Of a stretch of 64,000 nucleotides of DNA, positions 25,951 through 34,510 are shown piece after piece. Under the pieces are notes generated by a model, which did no database searches, was not told where the DNA came from, and was given only the letters and a program-made list of their open reading frames with translations. The position numbers and the translations under genes are program-made. Position 1 is the first letter of the stretch. Every line of letters starts with the position of its first letter. The stretch lies in contig CAVQYQ010000003.1 in assembly GCA_963718195.1 (NCBI GenBank), forward strand, positions 62,001-126,000, in the 5' to 3' direction. Source of the stretch: MADRE3 sp963718195. GTDB taxonomy: Bacteria > Desulfobacterota > Desulfobulbia > Desulfobulbales > Desulfocapsaceae.

Positions 25951-27195
25951 TTGAAGCTGAAGGCTTTAAATGGTTTTAAAGATATATTACCTGATGAAAT
26001 AGGTGTGTGGCGTCATGCGGAGACTGTCGCCAGAGATATTTTTGAACGGTTTCATTTTTCTGAAATACGACTGCCGATCCTTGAGCAGACAGACCTGTTT
26101 GCCCGTTCCATTGGTGCCGACACCGACATTGTCGAGAAGGAAATGTACACATTTATCGACAAGCAGGTAACGATGCGTCCGGAAGCAACAGCATCACTGA
26201 TGCGTGCCTATATCCAACACAGCATGCATGCGGCCAAGCCGGTACAGCGTTTATTTACCATCGGGCCGATGTTTCGGCATGAACGGCCACAGAAAGGACG
26301 TTTACGCCAGTTTCACCAGATGGATGTGGAGATTCTCGGCTCAGCAAATCCCCGGATTGACGCGGAACTGCTGGCGATGGCCGACCTGCTGTTCAGGGAG
26401 CTTGGCGTTGCAGTCAGTCTCGAGATTAACTCACTTGGTTGTCCTGCATGCAGACCAGCATATAGAGAAAAACTGCTTGAATTTATCCATGCAAGACAAG
26501 AGCACCTCTGTGAGGACTGCAAGAGAAGAAGTATCAGGAATCCACTCAGGGTGCTGGATTGTAAAAAGCCTGGATGTCGCGAACAAATGGATGCGGCTCC
26601 TTCAATTATTGATCATCTCTGCACTGCCTGCGATCATCACTTTACCGTTGTCCAGGACAGTCTGGGTCAGCTTGGTGTTGCCTATGCACTGAACAAGTTT
26701 ATGGTGCGGGGGCTGGACTATTATGTTCGAACCACCTTCGAGTTTGTCACCAGTGAACTGGGAGCACAATCTGCGGTATGTGCAGGCGGCCGGTATGACG
26801 GTCTGATAGCGTTGCTCGGCGGTGGTAAAACACCGGGCATCGGTTTTGCGATGGGACTTGAGCGTCTTGTCCTGCTGCTTCAGCAGAACGGACAGCCTGC
26901 CGCGAAAAAGGCAGGAATCGACCTGTTTCTTGCTGGGCTGGGTGAGAGAGCCTCTCATTCCTGTTACAACCTGATGAACGATCTGAGAAAAGAAGGGCTG
27001 AGGGCTGATATGGACATTGAGGTCCGCAGTCTTAAGAGCCAGATGAAACAGGCTGATAAGGCGGGTGCCGCCTTTGTTTTGATCCTTGGCGACCAGGAAC
27101 TGGACCAGGGGGCTGCACTGCTGCGTAATATGACAAGTAAAGAACAGATTGATGTCGCGATTGATACTCGTTCCATCATCAAGGCAGTAACATAA
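25951..27195 (+). CDS. hisS: Histidyl-tRNA synthetase
   Basis: 414 aa. The start is TTG, fixed by an ideal GGAGG 7 bases upstream and by the standard N-terminus (LKALNGFKDILPDE). Class II motifs are visible: motif 2 GPMFRHERPQKGRLRQFHQ, His-specific loops GLDYYVRTTFEF and AGGRYDGL, and motif 3 GIGFAMGLERL. The C-terminal anticodon-binding domain is intact. A CPAC...CEDC...CKKPGC...CTAC set within the insertion (~175-230) suggests a zinc site found in a subset of bacterial HisRS. aspS follows directly. Confidence 0.96.
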   Translation: MKLKALNGFKDILPDEIGVWRHAETVARDIFERFHFSEIRLPILEQTDLFARSIGADTDIVEKEMYTFIDKQVTMRPEATASLMRAYIQHSMHAAKPVQRLFTIGPMFRHERPQKGRLRQFHQMDVEILGSANPRIDAELLAMADLLFRELGVAVSLEINSLGCPACRPAYREKLLEFIHARQEHLCEDCKRRSIRNPLRVLDCKKPGCREQMDAAPSIIDHLCTACDHHFTVVQDSLGQLGVAYALNKFMVRGLDYYVRTTFEFVTSELGAQSAVCAGGRYDGLIALLGGGKTPGIGFAMGLERLVLLLQQNGQPAAKKAGIDLFLAGLGERASHSCYNLMNDLRKEGLRADMDIEVRSLKSQMKQADKAGAAFVLILGDQELDQGAALLRNMTSKEQIDVAIDTRSIIKAVT

Positions 27196-27265
27196 AACAA
27201 ACGTTTTAACTCAATAGAAATAGAGAAAAGGGGTCAAGAACCCCGGGATGTAAGTGGGAATAATT

Positions 27266-29050
27266 ATGGATTCAATGGGTAGTTTGCGCCGGTCTCATCA
27301 CTGTAATGAGCTCGGTATTAACAATGTTGGTGAGTCAGTAACCCTGATGGGCTGGGTTCTGCGTCGTCGTGATCACGGCGGGGTCATTTTCATAGATCTG
27401 CGTGATCGACAGGGAATTACGCAGATTGTTTTCAATCCGGAGATAAACCCTGAGGTCCACGAAAAAGCACACAGGCTGAGAAGTGAATGGGTACTCGCTG
27501 TACAGGGCAGGGTTGAGCCCCGTCCCGGAGAGATGGCAAACCCAAAGCTTGTCACCGGCGAGATCGAAGTGCTTGTTGACCAGCTCCGCATCCTCAATAC
27601 CAGTGAAACCCCGCCGTTCCCGCTGGATGAGGAGAGTGAGGTCTCCGATATGCTCCGCCTTCAGTATCGTTATCTTGATTTGAGAAGACCTGAGATGGCA
27701 GCAAACCTGATCATCCGTCACCAGGCGGTTCAGGCGGTAAGAAGCTATCTCAATGATAACGGTTTCCTGGACATTGAAACACCAATGCTCACCAAATCCA
27801 CCCCAGAAGGAGCACGTGACTACCTGGTGCCCAGTCGGGTCAATAGTGGGCGGTTTTATGCACTTCCTCAATCACCCCAGCTTTTCAAACAGCTGTTGAT
27901 GATGTCCGGTCTGGATCGTTATTATCAGATTGTAAAATGTTTCAGGGATGAGGATCTTCGTGCAGACAGACAACCTGAGTTTACCCAGATCGATATGGAG
28001 CTGTCGTTTGTTGATGAAGAACAGATCATTGAGCTCGTTGAGGGGATGATCGCCTCGCTTTTTCAGGAAACCAGAACCCTTGATGTCAGCCCGCCATTTA
28101 AGAGGATCAGCTATGACGACGCCATGGCCCGATACGGTACGGATCGGCCGGATACCAGATTTGGTATGGAGCTGGTTGACCTGACCGAGGTTGCAGCTTC
28201 CTGTAACTTCAAGGTCTTCCGGGGAGCAGCAGACAGTGGTGGTACGGTTCGCGCCTTGAATGCCAAGGGGTGTGGCTACTTTACCAGAAAAGAGCTCGAT
28301 GATCTCACCGACTTTGCCGTGCAGTTTGGAGCTAAAGGACTTGCCTGGGTAAAGATAAAGGAAGATGGCTCCTGGCAATCTCCAATCGCTAAATTCTTCT
28401 CGGATGAAGAGCACCATAAGATAGCCACAGCGGTTCAGGCAGAACCTGGTGACCTGTTGTTTTTTGGCGCAGACACGGTGCCCGTTGTCTGCCAGGTTCT
28501 CGGTGAGCTGCGTGTTGAGCTGGCCAGAAGATTGAACCTGCTTGACAAGAATGTCTTCAATTTTGTCTGGGTAACTGACTTTCCGCTTGTTGAATATGAC
28601 GAGAAGGAGAAACGTTACCAGGCGCTGCATCACCCGTTCACCGCACCCCGTGAAGAGGATATCGATAAACTGGAATCAGAACCTGCAGCGGTCTACAGCA
28701 GGGCCTATGACCTGGTACTGAACGGTACTGAAATCGGGGGTGGATCGATTCGAATTCACGACCCTGACCTACAGCTGAAGGTGTTACAGGCGTTGTCGAT
28801 TTCAGAGGAAGAGGCTACAGAAAAATTTGGCTTCCTGCTCAGGGCTCTGGAGTTTGGAGCGCCCCCTCATGGTGGCATCGCCTTCGGTCTCGACAGGTTG
28901 CTGATGATAATCACCGGCAGTGATTCCATTAGGAATGTCATTGCCTTCCCCAAGACGCAGAAAGCGACCTGCCCGTTGACTGATGCCCCGTCAGCGGTTG
29001 CCCGTAAGCAGTTGACAGAACTGTACCTCAGGCCCGATTGGAAAGAGTAG
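27266..29050 (+). CDS. aspS: Aspartyl-tRNA synthetase (bacterial type)
   Basis: 594 aa from ATG 27266; an in-frame GTG at 27254 would add four residues. An OB-fold anticodon domain (GWVLRRRDHGGVIFIDLRDR) is followed by the class IIb core: motif 2 FRDEDLRADRQPEFTQID and motif 3 GIAFGLDRLLMI. The bacterial GAD insertion sits at ~300-410. Whether it is discriminating or also charges tRNA-Asn depends on the presence of asnS or gatCAB elsewhere. Confidence 0.96.
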   Translation: MDSMGSLRRSHHCNELGINNVGESVTLMGWVLRRRDHGGVIFIDLRDRQGITQIVFNPEINPEVHEKAHRLRSEWVLAVQGRVEPRPGEMANPKLVTGEIEVLVDQLRILNTSETPPFPLDEESEVSDMLRLQYRYLDLRRPEMAANLIIRHQAVQAVRSYLNDNGFLDIETPMLTKSTPEGARDYLVPSRVNSGRFYALPQSPQLFKQLLMMSGLDRYYQIVKCFRDEDLRADRQPEFTQIDMELSFVDEEQIIELVEGMIASLFQETRTLDVSPPFKRISYDDAMARYGTDRPDTRFGMELVDLTEVAASCNFKVFRGAADSGGTVRALNAKGCGYFTRKELDDLTDFAVQFGAKGLAWVKIKEDGSWQSPIAKFFSDEEHHKIATAVQAEPGDLLFFGADTVPVVCQVLGELRVELARRLNLLDKNVFNFVWVTDFPLVEYDEKEKRYQALHHPFTAPREEDIDKLESEPAAVYSRAYDLVLNGTEIGGGSIRIHDPDLQLKVLQALSISEEEATEKFGFLLRALEFGAPPHGGIAFGLDRLLMIITGSDSIRNVIAFPKTQKATCPLTDAPSAVARKQLTELYLRPDWKE

Positions 29051-29051
29051 C

Positions 29052-29100
29052 CTGTCAACGCATGGCCGGTGACAACAGCTTACCAGCCATGCGTTGACAG
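29052..29100. terminator. Perfect 15-bp hairpin after aspS
   Basis: CTGTCAACGCATGGC (29052-29066) and GCCATGCGTTGACAG (29086-29100) are perfect inverted copies with a 19-base loop, starting 2 bases after the aspS stop. No T-run follows on either strand. It may act as a convergent terminator or RNA 3'-end stabiliser. Its right arm encodes the last residues of the minus-strand small protein. Confidence 0.6.
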
Positions 29101-29295
29101 CTGGACAAAAAACAGATAGCTGCCTGACAGAAAGATCGCGCTGATGAGTAATATTGTTGCCAGCGTAAAGATCAAGGCCCGATACTGGCTGAGATATCCA
29201 ATGATTTTTGGTATGCGAACCGGCCTGATGGTTGATAACCAGCAAAGGTTTCCGGGAATGATTGTACCTGCGGTCAGATTCTGTGCCTGTTTCAT
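29080..29295 (-). CDS. Small single-helix membrane protein
   Basis: 71 aa. Supported by a perfect AGGAGG seven bases before the ATG at 29295. The N-terminal 40 residues are polar and basic, followed by one C-terminal helix (~41-64, LIFTLATILLISAIFLSGSY) and a short tail ending STHGW. The gene converges with aspS, and its stop lies inside the 15-bp hairpin. Function unknown. No stretch resembles a known toxin or leader family. Confidence 0.55.
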   Translation of the reverse strand: MKQAQNLTAGTIIPGNLCWLSTIRPVRIPKIIGYLSQYRALIFTLATILLISAIFLSGSYLFFVQLSTHGW

Positions 29296-29582
29296 TGCAA
29301 GCCTCCTGTTTGGGATTGTTTCAGGAAGCATACCAGCGCAGGGGTATCACAGAGTGAGCCCCCTCTTTAATTTTTAGAAAAAAGTGAAAATTACACGATT
29401 TGGTACCAATTGGCGGAACCTCTGGCCGGGTATCACTGCTATCCTGTGATCCTCCTGCTCAGCGTTGTTTCAATGAGCCGCCCAGAATCTATTGCTTTTT
29501 CTCTTATATCATGGAATTAAACTGTATGAGAGAGTAGAGTAATCAGTGGTCGAAAAGACGAAATGACAGGGGAGGGAGAAAC

Positions 29583-30146
29583 ATGATCAAGAGAATTGCG
29601 TTTTTGCTGTTGGTGTTGCTGATATCGACGTCTGTCCATGGCGGGGAGATTGCCGGTGTCGATGTCCCCGAGACAATCAACAAGGCGGACGGAACAGTGC
29701 TGCAGTTAAATGGGGCTGGAATACGGTCCAAATTATTCTTCAAGATTTACGTTGCCGAGCTCTACCTGGCGGAAAAAAAGAGTGAAGCTTCGGCGATTTT
29801 CGAAGACGATAGCGACAGGCGGCTGGTGATGCATTTTCTTTATGATGAGGTTGGTAAAGAAGATCTGGTCGAGGCCTGGAACGATGGTTTCCAGGGAAAC
29901 GGAACCCCTGAGCAGCTGACCGGGTTATCCAGCCAAATTGACACCTTTAACTCTCTTTTTGATACGGTCAAAAAAGGTGACCAGATCATTCTTGATTATA
30001 CCGTTGGCGAGGGGACGACGGTTATGATCCGTGGGGAGAAAAAAGGAACAATCGAAGGGAAACCATTTAATGATCTGTTGTTGTCGATCTGGTTGGGAAA
30101 AGCGCCAGTAAACAAAGATCTCCGCGATGATCTGCTTGGCAAATAG
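29583..30146 (+). CDS. Chalcone isomerase-like periplasmic protein
   Basis: 187 aa with a Sec signal peptide (cleavage near VHG, residue ~20). The rest matches the bacterial chalcone-isomerase-like family: LNGAGIRSKLFFKIYVAELY, MHFLYDEVGKEDLVEAWNDG, and the ending FNDLLLSIWLGKAPVNKDLR. In bacteria this fold is not known to act on chalcones and is often annotated as a lipid- or fatty-acid-binding periplasmic protein. A good ribosome-binding site (GGAGGGAG) is present. It stands alone. Confidence 0.85.
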   Translation: MIKRIAFLLLVLLISTSVHGGEIAGVDVPETINKADGTVLQLNGAGIRSKLFFKIYVAELYLAEKKSEASAIFEDDSDRRLVMHFLYDEVGKEDLVEAWNDGFQGNGTPEQLTGLSSQIDTFNSLFDTVKKGDQIILDYTVGEGTTVMIRGEKKGTIEGKPFNDLLLSIWLGKAPVNKDLRDDLLGK

Positions 30147-30202
30147 CGCTGTATCTTGAAGGGATGCATCCGCAGGCGACTTCCCGCTCCGGTTTTAATG
30201 TT

Positions 30203-30244
30203 CCCCGTCAGCCCATAGATGATTAATCTGAGGGGCCGACGGGG
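30203..30244. terminator. GC-rich hairpin between convergent genes
   Basis: CCCCGTC (30203-30209) pairs with GACGGGG (30238-30244), and an inner CCC/GGG can extend the stem. It lies between the chalcone-isomerase-like gene and the convergent cupin gene and has no T-run, so at best it is a bidirectional, weak terminator. Confidence 0.45.
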
Positions 30245-30254
30245 CCTGTCTTGC

Positions 30255-30608
30255 CTAAAGTTCCGGAGCGCCTTTTGGGATCAGGCAGGCGAATACGAGA
30301 TCACTATCGCTGTTGTTGCGAAATTGATGCTCTTCGTTGCCTGGAATGAACACCACTGAACCCGTTGAAACGTCGACCCATTCATTATCCCTGAACACCT
30401 GGCCAGCGCCTTGGTGAATGAGAATCTCATGCTCCCAGTCGTGAGAATGGCGAGGTGTGAATCCGCCGGCTGCCAGCGTAAATATTCTCATGCAGAAATT
30501 GGGGGCTCCATCATCCTTGCCGATAACAACGCGGCCGGTAACACTTTTTACTGCTTCACCGTCGAATTCCTGAAACGGGGCAGTGGAGTAATGCGATACG
30601 ATTTTCAT
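30255..30608 (-). CDS. Single-domain cupin protein
   Basis: 117 aa. Cupin motif 1 is TPRHSHDWEHEILIHQG, giving metal ligands His54, His56 and Glu59/His60. Motif 2 is FIPGNEEHQFRN with His94. Small cupins of this type bind Fe, Mn or Ni and act as isomerases, dioxygenases or sensors; no specific role can be given. It starts at ATG 30608 with no strong ribosome-binding site. Confidence 0.85.
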   Translation of the reverse strand: MKIVSHYSTAPFQEFDGEAVKSVTGRVVIGKDDGAPNFCMRIFTLAAGGFTPRHSHDWEHEILIHQGAGQVFRDNEWVDVSTGSVVFIPGNEEHQFRNNSDSDLVFACLIPKGAPEL

Positions 30609-30747
30609 TGCTCTATTCCTTTGTCGTCTTTTTTTGGTTTGGGTTGTAAGGTTAAGGTTGATTATATATCCTAAAAGCTCTTTTGGCGAGGATTCATGAA
30701 ATGTGCTGTTCGTCTAACGTTCTCTGGGCAGCCGAGCAGTTGGACCA

Positions 30748-31644
30748 TCAAGAAGAAGAGGTTGTCCCGGACCTGCCCATACCAAGATAGATGGCAACAA
30801 GCACGAGAGCAACACCGATCCAGTTAATTGTTGTTGTCTGTCGGTCAAATATCAATACGTCCCAGACAAAAGCCAGTGCAGGCTGAAGGAGCAGGAGCAG
30901 GCCGGCAATAGACGGTATGACCCGGGGCAGACTATTGGCAATAATGACCCAGCCAATGGTCTGGCTGAACAGGGCAAGACAGACAACAGCTGTCAGTGAA
31001 GAAAGGGTTGGTAGAGCAAAGGAGGCACCTGATAACAGGGTTGGTGGCACCAGAGAAAGAGATGCGATCAGCGAAACAATCATCACCTTATAAAATGATG
31101 GTATGTGGGGCTGGTTTGCCTGCACTTGGCGCATGGTCAGGAGAAACACGGAGTAGAGCAGTGCAGTCAGCAAACCGAGGAAGATACCAAACAGGTAATT
31201 CTCCGGCAGAGCGTTCCAGTTGAAGCCGATAACCATGAACAGCCCGAAAACTGCCAGTGGTACCGAGATGATAAACCTGATGGTAAGCCGTGTACCAAAA
31301 ACGGTGACCGAGATGATTGTCAGGATGAAAACCTGGAAATTGCCGATGATCGTTGACAGCCCTGGCCCGATATAATTGATGCTGGCGTGCCAGCAGACGA
31401 GATCAGCGGCAAAAGAAATACCGCAGAGCAAGAGGAGCAACCTCGATTTGGGGTCGATTTTATAAAATTCTTGTTTTAAGAGGCACCAAAACAGCAGGAA
31501 GACGGCGCCGAAAAATACCCGGTAAAATGCTGAGACAACCGGATCCAGGTTGGACCAGGCAACCCAGATTCCCGAGAAGCTGATAAAGGTTGCTCCGGCT
31601 AAAATAGAAAAGAGCGGACTACTGACAAAAAATGGTGGTCGCAT
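30748..31644 (-). CDS. EamA/DMT-family transporter
   Basis: 298 aa from ATG 31644; an in-frame TTG at 31653 is possible, and neither has a clear ribosome-binding site. Ten hydrophobic helices form two EamA repeats, the first around FISFSGIWVAWSNLDPVVSA and the second around VIANSLPRVIPSIAGLLLLL. The family exports or imports small metabolites such as amino acids and purines. Substrate unknown. Confidence 0.85.
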   Translation of the reverse strand: MRPPFFVSSPLFSILAGATFISFSGIWVAWSNLDPVVSAFYRVFFGAVFLLFWCLLKQEFYKIDPKSRLLLLLCGISFAADLVCWHASINYIGPGLSTIIGNFQVFILTIISVTVFGTRLTIRFIISVPLAVFGLFMVIGFNWNALPENYLFGIFLGLLTALLYSVFLLTMRQVQANQPHIPSFYKVMIVSLIASLSLVPPTLLSGASFALPTLSSLTAVVCLALFSQTIGWVIIANSLPRVIPSIAGLLLLLQPALAFVWDVLIFDRQTTTINWIGVALVLVAIYLGMGRSGTTSSS

Positions 31645-32036
31645 AAGAGTCAAGGTTAAATGAGCGGAGAGGATAACAGCCTATTGCGGTGACGGGAAGG
31701 AAAAAGAGCGGGGTTGGATTCAGGACGACTGACAGGAATAAAAAGACTCTGGTAATACCAGATTATAAATAGATTATTTACAATACTTTACGTCCTATTT
31801 TTGTTTTTTCTTTATAATTCCGCCTTGATTTTTGGGTAACTATTTGTTATCGGATCAGGTTTGTTAATTTCAGTTTGCGGTGTATGGCTCTTCTGGTTTG
31901 ACCAGAGATGAGCAGCAGATTTCTGGCTGATATTTGAGGTCATCGTACTGAACGGTGGCTGTTGGCAGGGGCTCAGGCCTCTGGACATCAGAGATAATGA
32001 AATAATTTGATACGTAAACACGACGTGTGAGAAAAG
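31645..32036. other. 392-base intergenic region upstream of the DHOD-like/rnf genes
   Basis: No convincing gene. It contains a perfect 15-base palindrome (31749-31763), AT-rich promoter-like sequence just after it, and a small hairpin TCTGGT-TTG-ACCAGA near 31892-31906. Open frames on the minus strand here lack ribosome-binding sites and are not called. Confidence 0.5.
31749..31785 (+). promoter_or_regulatory. Operator-like palindrome next to a TACAAT box
   Basis: TCTGGTAATACCAGA (31749-31763) is a perfect palindrome with 7-base arms. TACAAT (31780-31785) could be a -10 element, but no good -35 is seen, so the palindrome may bind an activator or repressor of the downstream DHOD-like/rnf transcript. 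Confidence 0.3.
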
Positions 32037-33017
32037 ATGAATTTATCCACAAGATATTTGGGATTGGAGCTTAAGAATCCTGTTATTACCGGAAGCTGCG
32101 GGTTGACTGGTTCAGTAATGAAAATAAAGGAGATTGCCGAGTCCGGTGTCGGGGCTGTTGTTCTGAAATCGTTATTTGAGGAACAGATCGAGGCGGAACT
32201 CAAACAGAATATTGATTCGTATCAGACCGATTATCCCGATGCATATGATTATATCAGGGAATATACCAGGGACTCGGCGGTTTCTGAGTATCTTGACATG
32301 ATCAGTGATGCCAAAAAGGCGATTGATATACCCGTTATTGCCAGCCTGAACTGCATATCAGCAGCAGAGTGGACGTCCTTTGCCAAGAAAATTGAAAAAG
32401 CTGGTGCAGATGCTCTTGAGATAAACATTTCGCTGCTGCCGAGCGACCCAAAGCGCTCCTGCAGTGAATATGAACAGGTCTATTTTGATGTCGTCAATAA
32501 GGTAACAGATGGGTTGTCTATACCAGTCGCCCTGAAAATGAGCAGCTATTCTTCGTCGTTGGCCCATCTTGTCTCCCGCTTGTACTGGACTGGCAAGGTT
32601 GCCGGTTTCGTACTCTTCAACCGTTACTACCAACCGGATATAAACATTAATAATATGGAAATTACATCTGCGGGTGTTTTTAGTGAGCCGGGGGATATAT
32701 CAACCCCGCTGCGCTGGATTGCCCTGCTTTCTGGAATGGTGGAGACCGATTTTGCCGGTTCCACAGGTGTTCATGACAGCGAAGGTGTTATTAAGATGCT
32801 GCTTGCCGGTGCTTCAGCTGTTCAGATTGTTTCAACTCTTTATCAGAATGGGGCTGGAAAGGCTGCTGAGATTATTGCAGGACTTCAGTCCTGGATGACG
32901 GACCATTCTTTCGAAAATATCGATGCGTTCAAAGGTCGGCTTTCTTTTGAGAAACAGGATGATCAATCTCACTTTGAACGGATCCAGTTCATGAAGCATT
33001 ACTCTGGTATAGCATAA
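32037..33017 (+). CDS. Dihydroorotate dehydrogenase-like flavoprotein
   Basis: 326 aa FMN TIM-barrel of the PyrD-like family (LGLELKNPVITGSCGLT, GADALEINISLLPSD, LLAGASAVQIVSTLYQNG). In true dihydroorotate dehydrogenases the base residue is Cys or Ser in a conserved Asn-Ser/Cys-Pro loop; here the matching stretch reads EINISLLPSD. The C-terminus is also atypical, so pyrimidine synthesis is doubtful. Paralogs annotated 'dihydroorotate dehydrogenase-like protein' are common in anaerobes. It precedes rnfC by 125 bases in the same direction, with a possible attenuator between. Confidence 0.8.
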   Translation: MNLSTRYLGLELKNPVITGSCGLTGSVMKIKEIAESGVGAVVLKSLFEEQIEAELKQNIDSYQTDYPDAYDYIREYTRDSAVSEYLDMISDAKKAIDIPVIASLNCISAAEWTSFAKKIEKAGADALEINISLLPSDPKRSCSEYEQVYFDVVNKVTDGLSIPVALKMSSYSSSLAHLVSRLYWTGKVAGFVLFNRYYQPDININNMEITSAGVFSEPGDISTPLRWIALLSGMVETDFAGSTGVHDSEGVIKMLLAGASAVQIVSTLYQNGAGKAAEIIAGLQSWMTDHSFENIDAFKGRLSFEKQDDQSHFERIQFMKHYSGIA

Positions 33018-33097
33018 ATACAGTTTATAACGAGCGAGGAAACCACGGAGCTTCGTGTCGCCCCAACGTCAGCGGTCGGCTATGCGGCTTCCTATTC

Positions 33098-33113
33098 AGG
33101 CGTTCTCACGCCT
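33098..33113 (+). terminator. Small terminator- or attenuator-like hairpin before rnfC
   Basis: AGGCGT-TCTC-ACGCCT (33098-33113), followed by TTCATTT, 30 bases before the rnfC ATG. Upstream, AGGAA (33040s) and TTCCT (near 33090) could pair in an alternative leader structure. It may limit readthrough from the DHOD-like gene or regulate rnf. Confidence 0.4.
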
Positions 33114-33142
33114 TTCATTTAAGAGATTAAATTGCAGGAACT

Positions 33143-34465
33143 ATGGCACCTACTCTCACATTCCCAAAAGGCGGTGTGCATCCGCCCGAGTCTAAAAAAT
33201 TGACTGAAAATCTGCCGGTTGAGGCTATGCCTCTGCCTTCAGAGCTTGAAATCATTCTTGGCCAGCATATCGGTGCACCGTGCAGCCCAACGGTCGCCAA
33301 GCGAGCAGAAATAAAAGAGGGTGAGGTGATCGGTGAGGTCAGCAGGGGCCTCGGTGTACCGATCCATGCCCCTGCGACCGGAAAGATCAAGGCGCTGGGT
33401 AAGTCAGGCCACCCGATCCGGGTGAGTGCACCGTCAATTACCCTGCAGGTAGACAGGGAAGCAGCACCTATGGAATGGCATCCGAAACAGTGGCAAACAC
33501 TCTCATCGGAGGAGCTTCTCAATAAGGTGCACAACGCAGGAATCATCGGTATTGGGGGGGCGGGATTCCCAACCCATGTAAAACTTAAGCCGCCGGCTGA
33601 CACACCTGTTGATACCCTTTTACTCAATGGTGCGGAGTGTGAGCCCTATATTACGGCCGACCACCGCATGATGCTCGAAAAGACAGTTGAGATAATTGAA
33701 GGTGCGAAGATTCTGCTTAAAATACTCGGCATCAGGGAGTGTGTCATTGGTATTGAGAATAATAAACCTGATGCGATCAAAATCATGACAGACGCGGCTA
33801 ATGCTGCGACAAACAATGAGTTTGGCATCAGTGTGGAGACCCTCGAGGTAAAATACCCACAAGGTTCCGAGAAACAACTTATTCAGGCGATAACAGGCCG
33901 CAAGGTTCCTGCCATGGCTTTGCCGAGTTCAGTTGGTGTGGTGGTTCACAACGTATCAACAACAAAAGCGGTGTATGATGCGGTGGTGCTTGAAAAACCT
34001 CTTGTCGAAAAAGTCGTTACCATCTCCGGCAACGCTATAACTCGACCCGCCAACCTGCTGGTAAAGATTGGCACCAAGGTCAGTGATATTGTCGAATTTT
34101 GCGGTGGAACAAAGGCTGACTTGGCCCGTGTTATCATGGGTGGCCCAATGATGGGGTTTGCTGTTTCCGATCTTGATATCCCGGTTACGAAAACAACATC
34201 ATCGGTCCTTTTCCTGACGGAAGATGAGATTGACACTCGCCCACTTTCTGCGTGCATTCGGTGTGGATGGTGTCTGGAGGCGTGCCCGATGGGGCTTGAA
34301 CCCAAAGAAATAGGTATCTATGTCGAGGCCAACCGAGCTGAGGATACAGCCCAGTTTGGCGTATTCGAGTGTTTTGAATGTGGCAGCTGTGCCTATGTTT
34401 GTCCGGCAAAACGGCCGCTGGTGCAATTTGTCCGTCTGGCAAAAATGAAAGCAAAGCGTTCTTGA
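33143..34465 (+). CDS. rnfC: Rnf complex subunit RnfC
   Basis: 440 aa. RnfC is the peripheral NADH-side subunit: it binds FMN and NADH and passes electrons through two 4Fe-4S clusters. Seen here are FPKGGVHPPESK, the Gly-rich nucleotide loop IIGIGGAGFPTHVKL, ECEPYITADHRMM, and the C-terminal clusters CIRCGWCLEACP and CFECGSCAYVCP. Gene order C-D-G-E-A-B is complete and followed by apbE. Confidence 0.95.
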   Translation: MAPTLTFPKGGVHPPESKKLTENLPVEAMPLPSELEIILGQHIGAPCSPTVAKRAEIKEGEVIGEVSRGLGVPIHAPATGKIKALGKSGHPIRVSAPSITLQVDREAAPMEWHPKQWQTLSSEELLNKVHNAGIIGIGGAGFPTHVKLKPPADTPVDTLLLNGAECEPYITADHRMMLEKTVEIIEGAKILLKILGIRECVIGIENNKPDAIKIMTDAANAATNNEFGISVETLEVKYPQGSEKQLIQAITGRKVPAMALPSSVGVVVHNVSTTKAVYDAVVLEKPLVEKVVTISGNAITRPANLLVKIGTKVSDIVEFCGGTKADLARVIMGGPMMGFAVSDLDIPVTKTTSSVLFLTEDEIDTRPLSACIRCGWCLEACPMGLEPKEIGIYVEANRAEDTAQFGVFECFECGSCAYVCPAKRPLVQFVRLAKMKAKRS

Positions 34466-34510
34466 TCAATCGAACGGGAAATTTTAACTACGGTAGCAAG
34501 GAGATTCGTC

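Noticed and set aside
27872..28633. 253-codon minus-strand open frame inside aspS
   Set aside because: It is fully antisense to a clear aminoacyl-tRNA synthetase and has no protein-like features or ribosome-binding site.
31812..32021. 69-codon minus-strand open frame upstream of the DHOD-like gene
   Set aside because: No ribosome-binding site and an unlikely composition.
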